From Pseudomonadales bacterium (lineage in GTDB: Bacteria > Pseudomonadota > Gammaproteobacteria > Pseudomonadales > Azotimanducaceae), in assembly GCA_028283025.1 (NCBI GenBank), contig JAPYNO010000129.1, positions 1 through 36,706 on the forward strand: 36,706 nt of DNA, read 5' to 3'. The position numbers were made by a program, and so were the translations under genes. Below the pieces are notes generated by a model, which made no database searches, had not been told where the DNA came from, and worked only from the letters and a program-made list of their open reading frames with translations. Shown piece after piece: positions 8,360 to 16,422 of the stretch. The first letter of the stretch is position 1; every line of letters starts with the position of its first letter.

Positions 8360-9089
8360 TGCGAAGGTGGTTGTTGTCACGGGAGGCAGCCAAGGTTTGG
8401 GTAAAACTCTGGCAACCTCGCTGGTTGAGGAAGGCGCTGTTGTCGCCATTATTGGCAGGGACAAGCTAAAGCTGGAGCAGGTGCAGAGGTCAATTGGGGA
8501 TTCCGTCCTTGACTTTGCCTGCGATATCAGCGATCCGGCCTCTGTGCGCAAGACATTCACCGCTATCGCTCAAAAGATGGGTCGTATAGATGCATTGATC
8601 AATAATGCCGCGGTCTATCCGCCGTTCATGTTTGAGGTAGCCACGGATGAGCAAATTCAAACGGTCATCAATACTAATCTGCTGGGGGCGATATATTGCT
8701 GTCGGGAGGTTCTTCCTTATCTAAAGAAGACATCGGGAGACATCGTCAACATTTCCTCGGAATCCGTGCGATTTTACCCCCCTTTGGTCAGCGTCTATGC
8801 GGCATCCAAATCGGCATTGGAGACATTCTCTCAATGCCTGCGTGGCGAGGTCGCCGGTGACGGTGTTAGGGTGTCGGTGCTGCGGTGTGGCTCAATCGTG
8901 TCGGCGGCGGCCCCCACACTTGATGAGAAAGCTGTTGCGGAGCTGATTAAGGTCTATGAGAAAAGCGGTTTCTTGGCACAGACAGGTGCGGGAATGGAAG
9001 GCTCCACAGTAGCAGCTTCTATTCTGCACCTTTTGTCTTTGCCAAGAGATGCCAACATTGACCTGATGGAAATACGTTCTAGGAACTAA
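8349..9089 (+). CDS. Short-chain dehydrogenase/reductase
   Basis: A 246-residue classical SDR. The nucleotide-binding motif TGGSQGLG is at 11-18, the NNA motif at 85-87, a Ser in NISSES near 136-137, and the catalytic Tyr150-x3-Lys154 in VYAASK. The cofactor acidic or basic position after the second strand (IIGRDK) suggests NADP preference, as an inference. The open frame extends to a TTG at 8319; I use the ATG at 8349 because the protein then starts with the normal MKLDAKVVVVTGG, with GAGGA about 11 bases upstream. It precedes the crotonase operon by 93 bp and probably oxidises a hydroxy intermediate, such as a hydroxyacyl-CoA or a ring alcohol. The substrate cannot be told. Confidence 0.92.
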   Translation: MKLDAKVVVVTGGSQGLGKTLATSLVEEGAVVAIIGRDKLKLEQVQRSIGDSVLDFACDISDPASVRKTFTAIAQKMGRIDALINNAAVYPPFMFEVATDEQIQTVINTNLLGAIYCCREVLPYLKKTSGDIVNISSESVRFYPPLVSVYAASKSALETFSQCLRGEVAGDGVRVSVLRCGSIVSAAAPTLDEKAVAELIKVYEKSGFLAQTGAGMEGSTVAASILHLLSLPRDANIDLMEIRSRN

Positions 9090-9130
9090 CTCCAACACGC
9101 AGTAGTCCTGCGCACAGAAGTATAAAATGC

Positions 9131-9155
9131 TGGCAACAAATAGACTTGTCCGGTT
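9131..9155 (+). promoter_or_regulatory. Candidate operator C upstream of the crotonase operon
   Basis: TGGCAACAAATAGA followed by CTTGTCCGGTT matches element A near 2694 over both halves with one inserted base, and element B at 8069 exactly over the first 14 bases. A GTCC-N7-GGAC inverted repeat begins at 9149. It is 28 bp upstream of the first crotonase start codon and may control the whole operon to 14998. Confidence 0.45.
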
Positions 9156-9182
9156 GAAGGACGGCTTAAGGACATTGATGTC

Positions 9183-9977
9183 ATGTACGAAAAATATCAA
9201 CATCTTAAGTTGGTGCGCCAGCACAAGGTGTTGACCATCACCCTAGATAACCCTCCGCTCAACGCTGTCGATCAAGGCATGCATGACGAACTCATGTCGA
9301 TATTTGCGGATATCGCGAGCGATGCAGAGGTGAATGTGGTGGTGATCACCGGTCAGGGGCGGGCATTTTCGGCCGGAGGCGATATGCAGCTCGTGGCTGA
9401 CAACATGGACGATGTCAATGCCTACTTGAAAAACGCGATCAGCCCTTACACCTACCTTATCGCCTACGGGATGATCAACCTCGATAAGGTCATCATCGCC
9501 AAAATCAACGGCGATACTATGGGGGTGGGGGCATCTATCGCGCTGTTAAGTGATCTCAGTGTCGCTGCGCCTCATGCAAAAATAGCTGACCCTCATATCG
9601 TCATGGGCATCTCTGCTGGCGACGGGGGCTCCTATCTGTGGCCATTGAATATCGGCTTTGCAAAGGCGAAATGGCACCTGCTGACCGGCGAAGCCTTGAC
9701 CGCTGAGGAGGCGGAGCAAATAGGGCTTATCAGCAAAGTCGTGCCCGCCGAGGAGCTAGATGCCTTCGTCGATGAATTGGCCGAGAAATTGGCGAAGGGC
9801 CCTTCCATGGCGCTCAATGCCACCAAGCGTAGCGTCAACATGCTGTTGAAGCGCCAGATAGAGGGCTTGGTTGAGGCTCACTGGGGCATGGAGGTGTTCA
9901 CGCTGTTTAGCCAAGACCACCGCTCGGCGGTCAGAGCATTCACGGGTGGCGAAAAAGCAAAATTCAAGGGCCGGTAA
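9183..9977 (+). CDS. Enoyl-CoA hydratase/isomerase family protein (crotonase)
   Basis: A 264-residue crotonase-fold protein. The oxyanion-hole segments are AFSAGGD (61-67) and GDTMGVGAS (110-118). In the active-site loop the sequence is DPHIVMGISAGDGGS (136-150), so the usual catalytic Glu of the hydratase is not at its canonical place and Asp147 may act instead; this branch of the family includes hydratases and hydrolases. The C-terminal helix carries KRSVNMLL and HRSAVRAF, typical of the family. It is the first gene of the run to 14998 and is separated from the next crotonase by 13 bp. It likely hydrates or cleaves an unsaturated CoA thioester made by the acyl-CoA dehydrogenase fusion downstream. 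Confidence 0.9.
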   Translation: MYEKYQHLKLVRQHKVLTITLDNPPLNAVDQGMHDELMSIFADIASDAEVNVVVITGQGRAFSAGGDMQLVADNMDDVNAYLKNAISPYTYLIAYGMINLDKVIIAKINGDTMGVGASIALLSDLSVAAPHAKIADPHIVMGISAGDGGSYLWPLNIGFAKAKWHLLTGEALTAEEAEQIGLISKVVPAEELDAFVDELAEKLAKGPSMALNATKRSVNMLLKRQIEGLVEAHWGMEVFTLFSQDHRSAVRAFTGGEKAKFKGR

Positions 9978-9990
9978 TTGGAGAGGACCT

Positions 9991-10899
9991 ATGACAAGTT
10001 ACAGCGGAAAATGGCTGCAGAGCCCGAACAGCCTGACCTTCGAGGTGAGCAATGCTGTTGCCACCATCACCCTGAACTGCCCGGAAAAGCGCAACTGCCT
10101 GTCGTTCGACATGCTCCATGAGCTGCATAGTGCTGTGTTGGAGGCCGATGACCGCGTGGACGTGAACGTGATCATCCTCGCTGGAGCGGGGAAAGATTTC
10201 TGCGCTGGCTATGACTTGACCGGACTGTACGCAGAGAAAGGCAAAGATCTCGATGCCTCGGGCAAAGAGATCAACTATCGCAGCCACTCAGCCACCTATG
10301 ATGATGACATCTGGAATATGCAGCACAATGTGCAGCGGCTCTTTCACCTGATCCCGAAGCTGCACAAGCCAGTGATTGCGAAAGTTCATGGCAACTGCCT
10401 CGCGGGTGGGGCAGAGCTTGCCTTTGTCTGCGACCTGATCATCGCGGCACAAGATGCGAAGATCGGGCACCCAGCGACAAGGGCCAATGGCACGCCGCCC
10501 AACCAGACTTGGTTCTATCACATGGGCCCGCAGTGGACGAAGCGCTTGCTTTTTACTGGCGACAAGTTGTCGGGAGAGGACGCCGCGAAGATAGGCCTCG
10601 TTCTTGAAGCCGTGCCCGCAGATCGACTAGACCAACACGTTCGCGAGTTGGCCGAGAGAATTGCCGCTGTTGACCCCGAATTGCTCGCTTCCCACAAGCG
10701 TGTCGTCAATATGGCGATGGAACAAATGGGCTCATCTTTGCTACAGAGCTATTCGATTGAGGCGGATGCGCGAGCACACCTGTCCACCGGGCCGCGTAGA
10801 ACCCAGTTCAAAAAAGACATGGCAGAACACGGCTTGAAGGTGGCGCTCACCAATCGGGATGCCCCTTTTGGTGATGGTTTTGCCAAGCTGACACGGTGA
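9991..10899 (+). CDS. Enoyl-CoA hydratase/isomerase family protein (second crotonase)
   Basis: A 302-residue crotonase. The ATG at 9991 is chosen over an upstream in-frame start at 9871, because GGAGAGGA sits just before it and the upstream part overlaps the first crotonase gene. The oxyanion-hole segments are FCAGYDL (70-76) and GNCLAGGAEL (134-143). The loop GHPATRANGTPPNQTW (159-174) lacks the two Glu residues of classical hydratases, so isomerase, hydrolase or C-C cleaving activity is possible. It is about 40 residues longer than the first copy, mainly from an insertion near 78-105 and a C-terminal tail. Two divergent crotonases side by side suggest successive steps on a branched or ring substrate. 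Confidence 0.9.
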   Translation: MTSYSGKWLQSPNSLTFEVSNAVATITLNCPEKRNCLSFDMLHELHSAVLEADDRVDVNVIILAGAGKDFCAGYDLTGLYAEKGKDLDASGKEINYRSHSATYDDDIWNMQHNVQRLFHLIPKLHKPVIAKVHGNCLAGGAELAFVCDLIIAAQDAKIGHPATRANGTPPNQTWFYHMGPQWTKRLLFTGDKLSGEDAAKIGLVLEAVPADRLDQHVRELAERIAAVDPELLASHKRVVNMAMEQMGSSLLQSYSIEADARAHLSTGPRRTQFKKDMAEHGLKVALTNRDAPFGDGFAKLTR

Positions 10900-10907
10900 G
10901 CACAGCT

Positions 10908-12071
10908 ATGAGTTCATCAGTGAGCGCCTTGTACACGCCGCTATCGATACGCTCCGTCACACTGCAAAACCGCATCGTCATGTCCGCCATGACGCGGAGC
11001 TTTTCTCCAAATGGCTTGCCGGGCGAGGACGTTGCCGCTTATTATCGGCGTCGCGCCGAGGGCGAAACGGGCCTGATCATTACCGAAGGTGTTGGTATTG
11101 ACCACCCAGCTGCTTTGGGTAGTGCTGGCTTAGATGAGACTGATATTCCCCATATGTATGGGGACGATGCCTTGCAGGGTTGGCGCAGAGTTGTTGATCA
11201 GGTTCATGCCGCGGGCGGGGTCATTTTTCCGCAGCTATGGCATCAAGGCGTCATGCGTGTCGAGGGCACTGGGCAGCATCCAGAGACGCCGAGTTGCAGA
11301 CCGTCGGGTCTCTGGGGCCCCGCACAGGGACTGACACCGCCCAATTTCAGTGATGAGCACATCGCTCAGCAGCTGCAGCCAACACGCCCCATGAGCGAAA
11401 CGGATATTGCGGATGTGATTGCGGCCTATGGGCGCAGTGCAGCCAACGCCAAGAATGTCGGCTTTGATGGCATTGCCATTCATGCGGCGCACGGCTACCT
11501 GATTGACAGCTTTTTCTGGCGTGAAACCAATATCCGAACAGACAAGTGGGGTGGTGACAGGGTCGCAAGAAGCCGTTTTGCCGTGGAAGTAGTCAAGTCT
11601 ATACGCCGGGAAGTGGGTGACCAGCTGCCTATTTTGTTTCGTTTCTCTCAGTGGAAGCAGCAGGACTTTAAGGCTCGATTGGCCAATTCGCCCGCTGAAC
11701 TAGAGGAAGTTCTTGTGCCAATCGCCGAGGCTGGAGTCGATGTATTTGATGCCAGTACGCGCTATTTCAACACGCCAGAGTTTGCGGATTCTGAGTTGAA
11801 CTTGGCTGGATGGGCGAAGAAGATCACCGGCAAGATGAGTATGACGATTGGCGGCGTTGGTATGAACACCGGTATGTACGACACCCTCAAGGGTGACAAG
11901 GGGAAGTCAGTGGACAATTTGCCTTTGCTGCTTGCGCGATTCAATCGGCATGAATTTGATTTGGTGGGGGTCGGGCGAGCCATCCTGCAAGATCCGGCTT
12001 GGAGCCGGAAAGTGAAGCGAGGCATTGCCCCATCCCCTTTTGACGAAAAGTCCTTGGAGGTGCTGACATGA
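10908..12071 (+). CDS. OYE-family NADH:flavin oxidoreductase
   Basis: A 387-residue FMN-dependent TIM-barrel ene-reductase. The barrel starts with LYTPLSIRSVTLQNRIVMSAMTR. PQLWHQG is at 108-114, the substrate-binding IHAAHGYL at 191-198, the TDKWGG loop at 211-216, and VGVGRAILQDP near the phosphate site. Only the OYE domain is present; the Fe-S and FAD/NADH domains of 2,4-dienoyl-CoA reductase are missing. The ATG at 10908 has GGTGAG 7 bases before it; a GTG at 10896 that overlaps the previous stop by 4 bp is the alternative. OYEs reduce a C=C bond conjugated to a carbonyl, which fits reduction of an enone or dienoyl intermediate here. Confidence 0.93.
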   Translation: MSSSVSALYTPLSIRSVTLQNRIVMSAMTRSFSPNGLPGEDVAAYYRRRAEGETGLIITEGVGIDHPAALGSAGLDETDIPHMYGDDALQGWRRVVDQVHAAGGVIFPQLWHQGVMRVEGTGQHPETPSCRPSGLWGPAQGLTPPNFSDEHIAQQLQPTRPMSETDIADVIAAYGRSAANAKNVGFDGIAIHAAHGYLIDSFFWRETNIRTDKWGGDRVARSRFAVEVVKSIRREVGDQLPILFRFSQWKQQDFKARLANSPAELEEVLVPIAEAGVDVFDASTRYFNTPEFADSELNLAGWAKKITGKMSMTIGGVGMNTGMYDTLKGDKGKSVDNLPLLLARFNRHEFDLVGVGRAILQDPAWSRKVKRGIAPSPFDEKSLEVLT

Positions 12072-12625
12072 GTGCTGATCATATCCTTTCTCGCGATGCC
12101 GAATGGCAGCCTGCCAGCAGTGAAGAACTTCTGGATCGACTCGATTCCACTGCGCAAATTCGCCAGTTGCCTGTGCGCTACGCGCTGGCGATAGATTCGC
12201 GAAATATGGATGACCTGGCAGCGCTTTTTGTGGCCGATGTACAGATTGGCCGAGACGCTGTTGGACGGACAAGCTTGAAGCAATGGATGACAAACGCGCT
12301 GTCAAAGCTTGATCGCACGATTCATCTGGTCGGCAATCATGTGATCAGTTTTCTCGATGCTGATCATGCCAGAGGCGTCGTGTACTGTCGCGACGAGGTT
12401 GAAGAGAATGGTGAGTGGACTGTCGGGCATTTGCAGTATTGGGACCACTACGAGCGACGCGATGGGCGCTGGTATTTTCAGCGGCGTCACTATAATCGCT
12501 GGGGGGTCGTTGACCAACTCAAGCGGGTAGACACAGACTTCAGCGACCACGGCCTGACCGCAAAGCTTCTGCCCCAGGCGTGGCCAAGCTGGCACAGGTT
12601 CTGGAACGAGAATCCAAAGAGATAG
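12068..12625 (+). CDS. SnoaL/NTF2-like protein
   Basis: A 185-residue protein with the SnoaL-like cone fold: an N-terminal helix RQLPVRYALAIDSRNMDDLAALF, the central KLDRTIHLVGNHVI strand with the conserved His, and a C-terminal HYERRDGRWYFQRRHYNRWGV sheet. The start overlaps the OYE stop as ATGA, so translation is coupled. SnoaL-like proteins include ketosteroid isomerase-type isomerases, hydratases and aldolases as well as non-enzymatic binding proteins. In this operon a double-bond isomerase or dehydratase acting with the OYE reductase would make sense, but that is inference. Confidence 0.85.
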   Translation: MSADHILSRDAEWQPASSEELLDRLDSTAQIRQLPVRYALAIDSRNMDDLAALFVADVQIGRDAVGRTSLKQWMTNALSKLDRTIHLVGNHVISFLDADHARGVVYCRDEVEENGEWTVGHLQYWDHYERRDGRWYFQRRHYNRWGVVDQLKRVDTDFSDHGLTAKLLPQAWPSWHRFWNENPKR

Positions 12626-12670
12626 AGCGCAAACTCTTTCACCTGATAGCGCGAGACTTGGGGAAAAGCG

Positions 12671-14998
12671 GTGGAATTGACACAAGAGCAATCAATACTC
12701 AAAGACCAGGCGCAGCGATTGCTTTCGGGAGAGGCATATTTCGACCGATTGCGGGAGTTGGCTGGTTCTGATCATGTGTGTGATGAGGAGATTTGGCGTC
12801 GGGCGGCCGAGCTTGGCTGGCAGGCGGTTCTGGTGCCCGAGGCATTCGGCGGGTTGGGGCTCGGCTTGACCGAGGCGGTTGTCCTTGCGGAAGAATTGGG
12901 CCGATCAGTAGCCGCAATTCCCTTTACACAATCGGCCGTACTTTTTACTCACGCCATTGTTCAGTTGGCCGATGCAGCGGAACAAGAACGCATGTTGCCA
13001 GCGCTCTCCCAAGGCAGGGTGATCGGGTGTATTGCTTTTGCCGAGGAGGGCAGCGCCGCCATCCCTAGTGCGCCGCAGGTGGAGTGTCGGGGAGGTGCTC
13101 TGTATGGAAGCAAGCCCTCGGTCGCGGGGGCTGCCTGCGCCAGCCACAGTATAGTCTATGCGAGGTGTGCAGAGAGTGGAGAGGTCGGCTTGTACCTTGG
13201 GGCGCTAGAAAGTCCTGCGGTGACAGTGAAGGTGGGGACCTATCTAGACGACAATATGCAGTATGCCGATGTGTGCTTCGATGGCGCTCCCGCCGTTGCC
13301 CTAGCTTCAGATGCCGAATCTTCTTTGGCGAACATTCTCGATATGGGCGCTTTGGTGTATGCGTTTGAGCAGGTTGGTGGCGCCCAGGCGTGCCTCGATA
13401 TGGCGAGTGCCTATGCATTGCAACGAAAGGCGTTTGGACAGCTAATTGGTGGTTTTCAGGCCATCAAGCATAACTTGGCCGAAATGTACACGCTTGTTGA
13501 GCTGGCGCGAGGCGCTGCGAGTCAGGCATTGCTTGCGCAACTCGCCGGTTCTGCCACCCGGGTGGCGGCGGTCGCCGCCGCAAGGTTTGCGGCATCCCGG
13601 GCCTTCGAATATTGCGCCAAGGAAAATATCCAGATTCACGGTGGTATCGGCATCACATGGGAGGCCAACTGCCACTTCTATTATCGTCGCAGTAAGACCT
13701 TGTCGATGGTCTTGGGCGGCACGCCTTACTGGGCAGAGCGGCTTGTCAATGCTGTCGTGTCACGAGGACAAGAGACAGATGAGCTTGCAAGCCATGTAGA
13801 GCCTGAAGACCTGAAGTGCTTTCGTGCGCAGGTGAGGGAGTGGTTGACGCAACATGCGCCTGCTTATTCTGCGCAAGCCCTTGAGGGGCTGAGCGAGGCC
13901 GAGTGGGTTGCAAAGGCAAAGGAATGGATGGCGCTGAGAGCGGAACATGGCTATGCGGCCATCACCATGCCGAAGCGATATGGAGGTGGTGGCGGCACTA
14001 TCGTTCAGAAGCTCATCTACGAAGAAGAAGAAAGCAAGTTTGAGACGCCCAGTCATCTGTTCCACATTTCCCAAGGCATGCCGCTGCAAATAGTGTGCAA
14101 CCGTGCGACCGAGGCGCAAAAGGAAGCCTTGCTGCCTCCGGGTATTCGCGGCGAGACGATCTGGTGCCAACTGTTTTCAGAACCTTCTGCGGGTACTGAC
14201 TTAGCGGCGGTCAGGCTCACTGCCGCAAGAGACGGTGATCACTGGATTCTCAATGGTCAGAAACTCTGGACTTCCTGGGCACACGTCTCAGAATACGGTA
14301 TTTTACTGGCGAGAACTGATGCCGATGTGCCAAAGCATCGGGGCATGACGTTCTTTTTTGTAGATCTCCGGGTGCCGGGCGTTGAAGTGCGAAGAGTGCG
14401 GCGGTTTGCCGGCAAATCAGAGATCAACGAAGTCTTTTTTGATGACGTTGTAGTTCCCGATAGTTACAGGTTGGGCGAGGTCGATGAAGGTTGGAAGGTG
14501 GCGCTAGAAACGCTCATGATAGAGCGCTATTCAGTGACCGATGTATCCGGCTACGGTCCCAAGATTGAAGCCTATTTCAAGATTGCCGAGGACACCCTGA
14601 TAGAGAATCAACCTGCGATTCAGGACGGTCGAGTGCAGTACGAACTCGCCGACTTGTACTCCCGGGAGCAGGGTTTGTTGTCTATTCAGTCAGAATCTTT
14701 TGCCGCACTGGCTGCTGGTAAGGAGCCGGGTCCCGAGGGCTCCATTTGCAAACTCGTTTCGGCGAACAACCGGCAGCGTATAGGCGCGTTTGCCCTCGAC
14801 CTACTCGGTCCCACAGGCGTCAGTTTAGCGCCACATGCCAAGTCGGCCAGTTGTGCTAAGTTCTCTTGGCTTGAAGTGCCGCCTTTTCGGATTGCGGGCG
14901 GTACCGACGAGACACTGCGTAATACCATCGCTGAGCGCATATTAGGCATGCCGGGCGACCACAAGCCCGACAAGAACGTACCGTTCAATGAATCATAG
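12671..14998 (+). CDS. Tandem (fused) acyl-CoA dehydrogenase
   Basis: A 775-residue protein with two full acyl-CoA dehydrogenase halves. Half 1 (about 1-365) has QRKAFG at 251-256 and QIHGGIGITWE at 321-331. Half 2 (about 380-775) has FSEPSAGTD at 502-510, KLWTSW at 531-536 and IAGGTDETLRN at 741-751. GTG at 12671 with GGGGA upstream is the start; there is a 45-bp gap after the SnoaL gene. Steroid-degrading bacteria use two-subunit (alpha2beta2) enzymes made of one half of each kind, and a natural fusion of this sort (FadE34/ChsE3 type) dehydrogenates bile-acid-type CoA side chains. I infer alpha,beta-desaturation of a bulky acyl-CoA thioester with FAD. Electron-transfer flavoprotein is not in the window. 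Confidence 0.93.
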   Translation: MELTQEQSILKDQAQRLLSGEAYFDRLRELAGSDHVCDEEIWRRAAELGWQAVLVPEAFGGLGLGLTEAVVLAEELGRSVAAIPFTQSAVLFTHAIVQLADAAEQERMLPALSQGRVIGCIAFAEEGSAAIPSAPQVECRGGALYGSKPSVAGAACASHSIVYARCAESGEVGLYLGALESPAVTVKVGTYLDDNMQYADVCFDGAPAVALASDAESSLANILDMGALVYAFEQVGGAQACLDMASAYALQRKAFGQLIGGFQAIKHNLAEMYTLVELARGAASQALLAQLAGSATRVAAVAAARFAASRAFEYCAKENIQIHGGIGITWEANCHFYYRRSKTLSMVLGGTPYWAERLVNAVVSRGQETDELASHVEPEDLKCFRAQVREWLTQHAPAYSAQALEGLSEAEWVAKAKEWMALRAEHGYAAITMPKRYGGGGGTIVQKLIYEEEESKFETPSHLFHISQGMPLQIVCNRATEAQKEALLPPGIRGETIWCQLFSEPSAGTDLAAVRLTAARDGDHWILNGQKLWTSWAHVSEYGILLARTDADVPKHRGMTFFFVDLRVPGVEVRRVRRFAGKSEINEVFFDDVVVPDSYRLGEVDEGWKVALETLMIERYSVTDVSGYGPKIEAYFKIAEDTLIENQPAIQDGRVQYELADLYSREQGLLSIQSESFAALAAGKEPGPEGSICKLVSANNRQRIGAFALDLLGPTGVSLAPHAKSASCAKFSWLEVPPFRIAGGTDETLRNTIAERILGMPGDHKPDKNVPFNES

Positions 14999-15048
14999 AT
15001 GGGGCTACTGCCCGCGTGCATTCGGAAATTGCGCGAGCCCGCGAAGAA

Positions 15049-15894
15049 ATGACCAAAGGCAATGCCACGCACATGGCGACTGAACCTGGCATAAGGTTTC
15101 TCTCAACGACTCGGCTACGCGCATGGTTGGAGCGAATCTTATTTGCTGTGTTTGTGCGTCGGTGGCGTGTGCCCGACCCGCTGAAGCCCGAGATTTCATA
15201 TTACTTTCCGACACCATCCAAGCGCAGTTACAAACGAGCCAAAAGATTCGCCACGAAAGAGCCTGGCACAATCACATGGCTCGATGCCTCACTGCAAGCA
15301 GGCGATGTCTTCTTCGATATTGGCGCAAATATGGGCATCTATTCGGCTTTCGCGTCGTCTAGGATTGGCGATGGCGTTGTATATGCGTTTGAGCCTCATG
15401 CCCAAAACTTCGTCCTTCTTATGGAAACGATCGTATCGAATGACCTCGCCGGGGTGATACGGCCGCTATCATTGGCACTTGGGTCAAGTTGTGAGTTACA
15501 GCCCTTTCACTATGCGAGTCTCGTCAGTGGATCTAGCGGCTCGCAGGTCGAAGCAAGTCCAATGACAGTGACCGAAAGCATCCTGTATGAACTCAAACTT
15601 TGCCAGTCCATTGATTCGTTGATTGAACAGCAGGCTTTTTCGCTTCCCAATGTGGTGAAAATCGACGTGGATGGGAATGAGTTAAACATACTCAAAGGAA
15701 TGGAAAAGGTTCTGAGGGCTCGGTCAATCCGCAGCTTGCAAGTCGAAAGCGACCCCTCACTTGATCAGGCCATAGGGGTGTTCTTGGGAAGTCTTGGCTA
15801 TCGAGAAAGCTGCCGTCATTTTTCTTCCCAAGGCCAGCGAATCCGGGACCTCGGCAGGCCATATCCTGCGAACGTCATATACACGAGGGCGTAA
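15049..15894 (+). CDS. FkbM-family methyltransferase
   Basis: A 281-residue class I SAM methyltransferase of the FkbM type. Motif I is VFFDIGANMGIYSAF, the adenine-binding acid is in YAFEPHAQNF, and VKIDVDGNELNILKGM is the FkbM-specific signature. The C-terminus ends with PANVIYTRA. The N-terminal 50 residues (WLERILFAVFVRRWRV) look like a membrane-associating helix. Starts at 15016 (GTG), 15049 and 15073 are possible; none has a strong ribosome-binding site, and I use 15049. FkbM proteins methylate hydroxyls of sugars or polyketides. It is only 50 bp after the acyl-CoA dehydrogenase, but its function fits the glycan genes to the right better. Confidence 0.85.
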   Translation: MTKGNATHMATEPGIRFLSTTRLRAWLERILFAVFVRRWRVPDPLKPEISYYFPTPSKRSYKRAKRFATKEPGTITWLDASLQAGDVFFDIGANMGIYSAFASSRIGDGVVYAFEPHAQNFVLLMETIVSNDLAGVIRPLSLALGSSCELQPFHYASLVSGSSGSQVEASPMTVTESILYELKLCQSIDSLIEQQAFSLPNVVKIDVDGNELNILKGMEKVLRARSIRSLQVESDPSLDQAIGVFLGSLGYRESCRHFSSQGQRIRDLGRPYPANVIYTRA

Positions 15895-15955
15895 CATCAC
15901 GTTGGGCAGGAAATCAAGTCTCGATTGCCTGTAGACCTACAGAACGGAGAATAAA

Positions 15956-16387
15956 ATGACTTCAGCACGACTACGAGAAATAGAAAAAGCCCACCACTTA
16001 CTAAAAGACTACGACGGCTCGACCGTGACCGCTGTCGCTGAAATCTGGGCAGAAGAGAACTTGGGCATGAGGAAGGCAGAGAAAGGTACAGAAGGGTATG
16101 ACGGAACCTTGCCGAATGGTCGCAGACTAGAAGTCAAGTCAACGAAGCATGGCGCTCATTCGGATTCTGGCACCTACATCCCCTTGTCACCAAGCCAAAT
16201 CCAATACGCCGACTGTGTGCTGATCGTTTTTGTCGATTACGATTCCTGCCGGGTGAAGCGTACCATCGGGCCCGTTTCAAAGGACGAGATCGAACGGGTT
16301 GGTCGACCAAGCAAGCATGAAACCCGCTACCACATCTCAGATATACTGAAACTACCTTCGGCTTGCGACTCAGATGTCAAATTATAA
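15956..16387 (+). CDS. Small protein with possible PD-(D/E)XK-like core
   Basis: A 143-residue soluble protein with a good ribosome-binding site (CGGAGA, 7 bases before the ATG). I do not recognise a characterised family. After an N-terminal helical part (EIEKAHHLLKDYDG, AVAEIWAEENLGM) comes GYDGTLPNGRRLEVKST: an Asp followed by a Glu-x-Lys on a beta strand, which is the catalytic spacing of PD-(D/E)XK nucleases (Asp near 49, Glu-Val-Lys near 59-61). Next are QIQYADCVLIVFVDYDSCRV, a hydrophobic strand, and a charged C-terminus. That arrangement resembles small restriction-endonuclease-like or group-associated domains of unknown function. It sits between the FkbM gene and the dioxygenase gene and may be an insertion unrelated to them. 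The nuclease idea is tentative. Confidence 0.6.
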   Translation: MTSARLREIEKAHHLLKDYDGSTVTAVAEIWAEENLGMRKAEKGTEGYDGTLPNGRRLEVKSTKHGAHSDSGTYIPLSPSQIQYADCVLIVFVDYDSCRVKRTIGPVSKDEIERVGRPSKHETRYHISDILKLPSACDSDVKL

Positions 16388-16422
16388 GTTGACCATTCGG
16401 CGCTCGTACATTCGGTTTTCAC

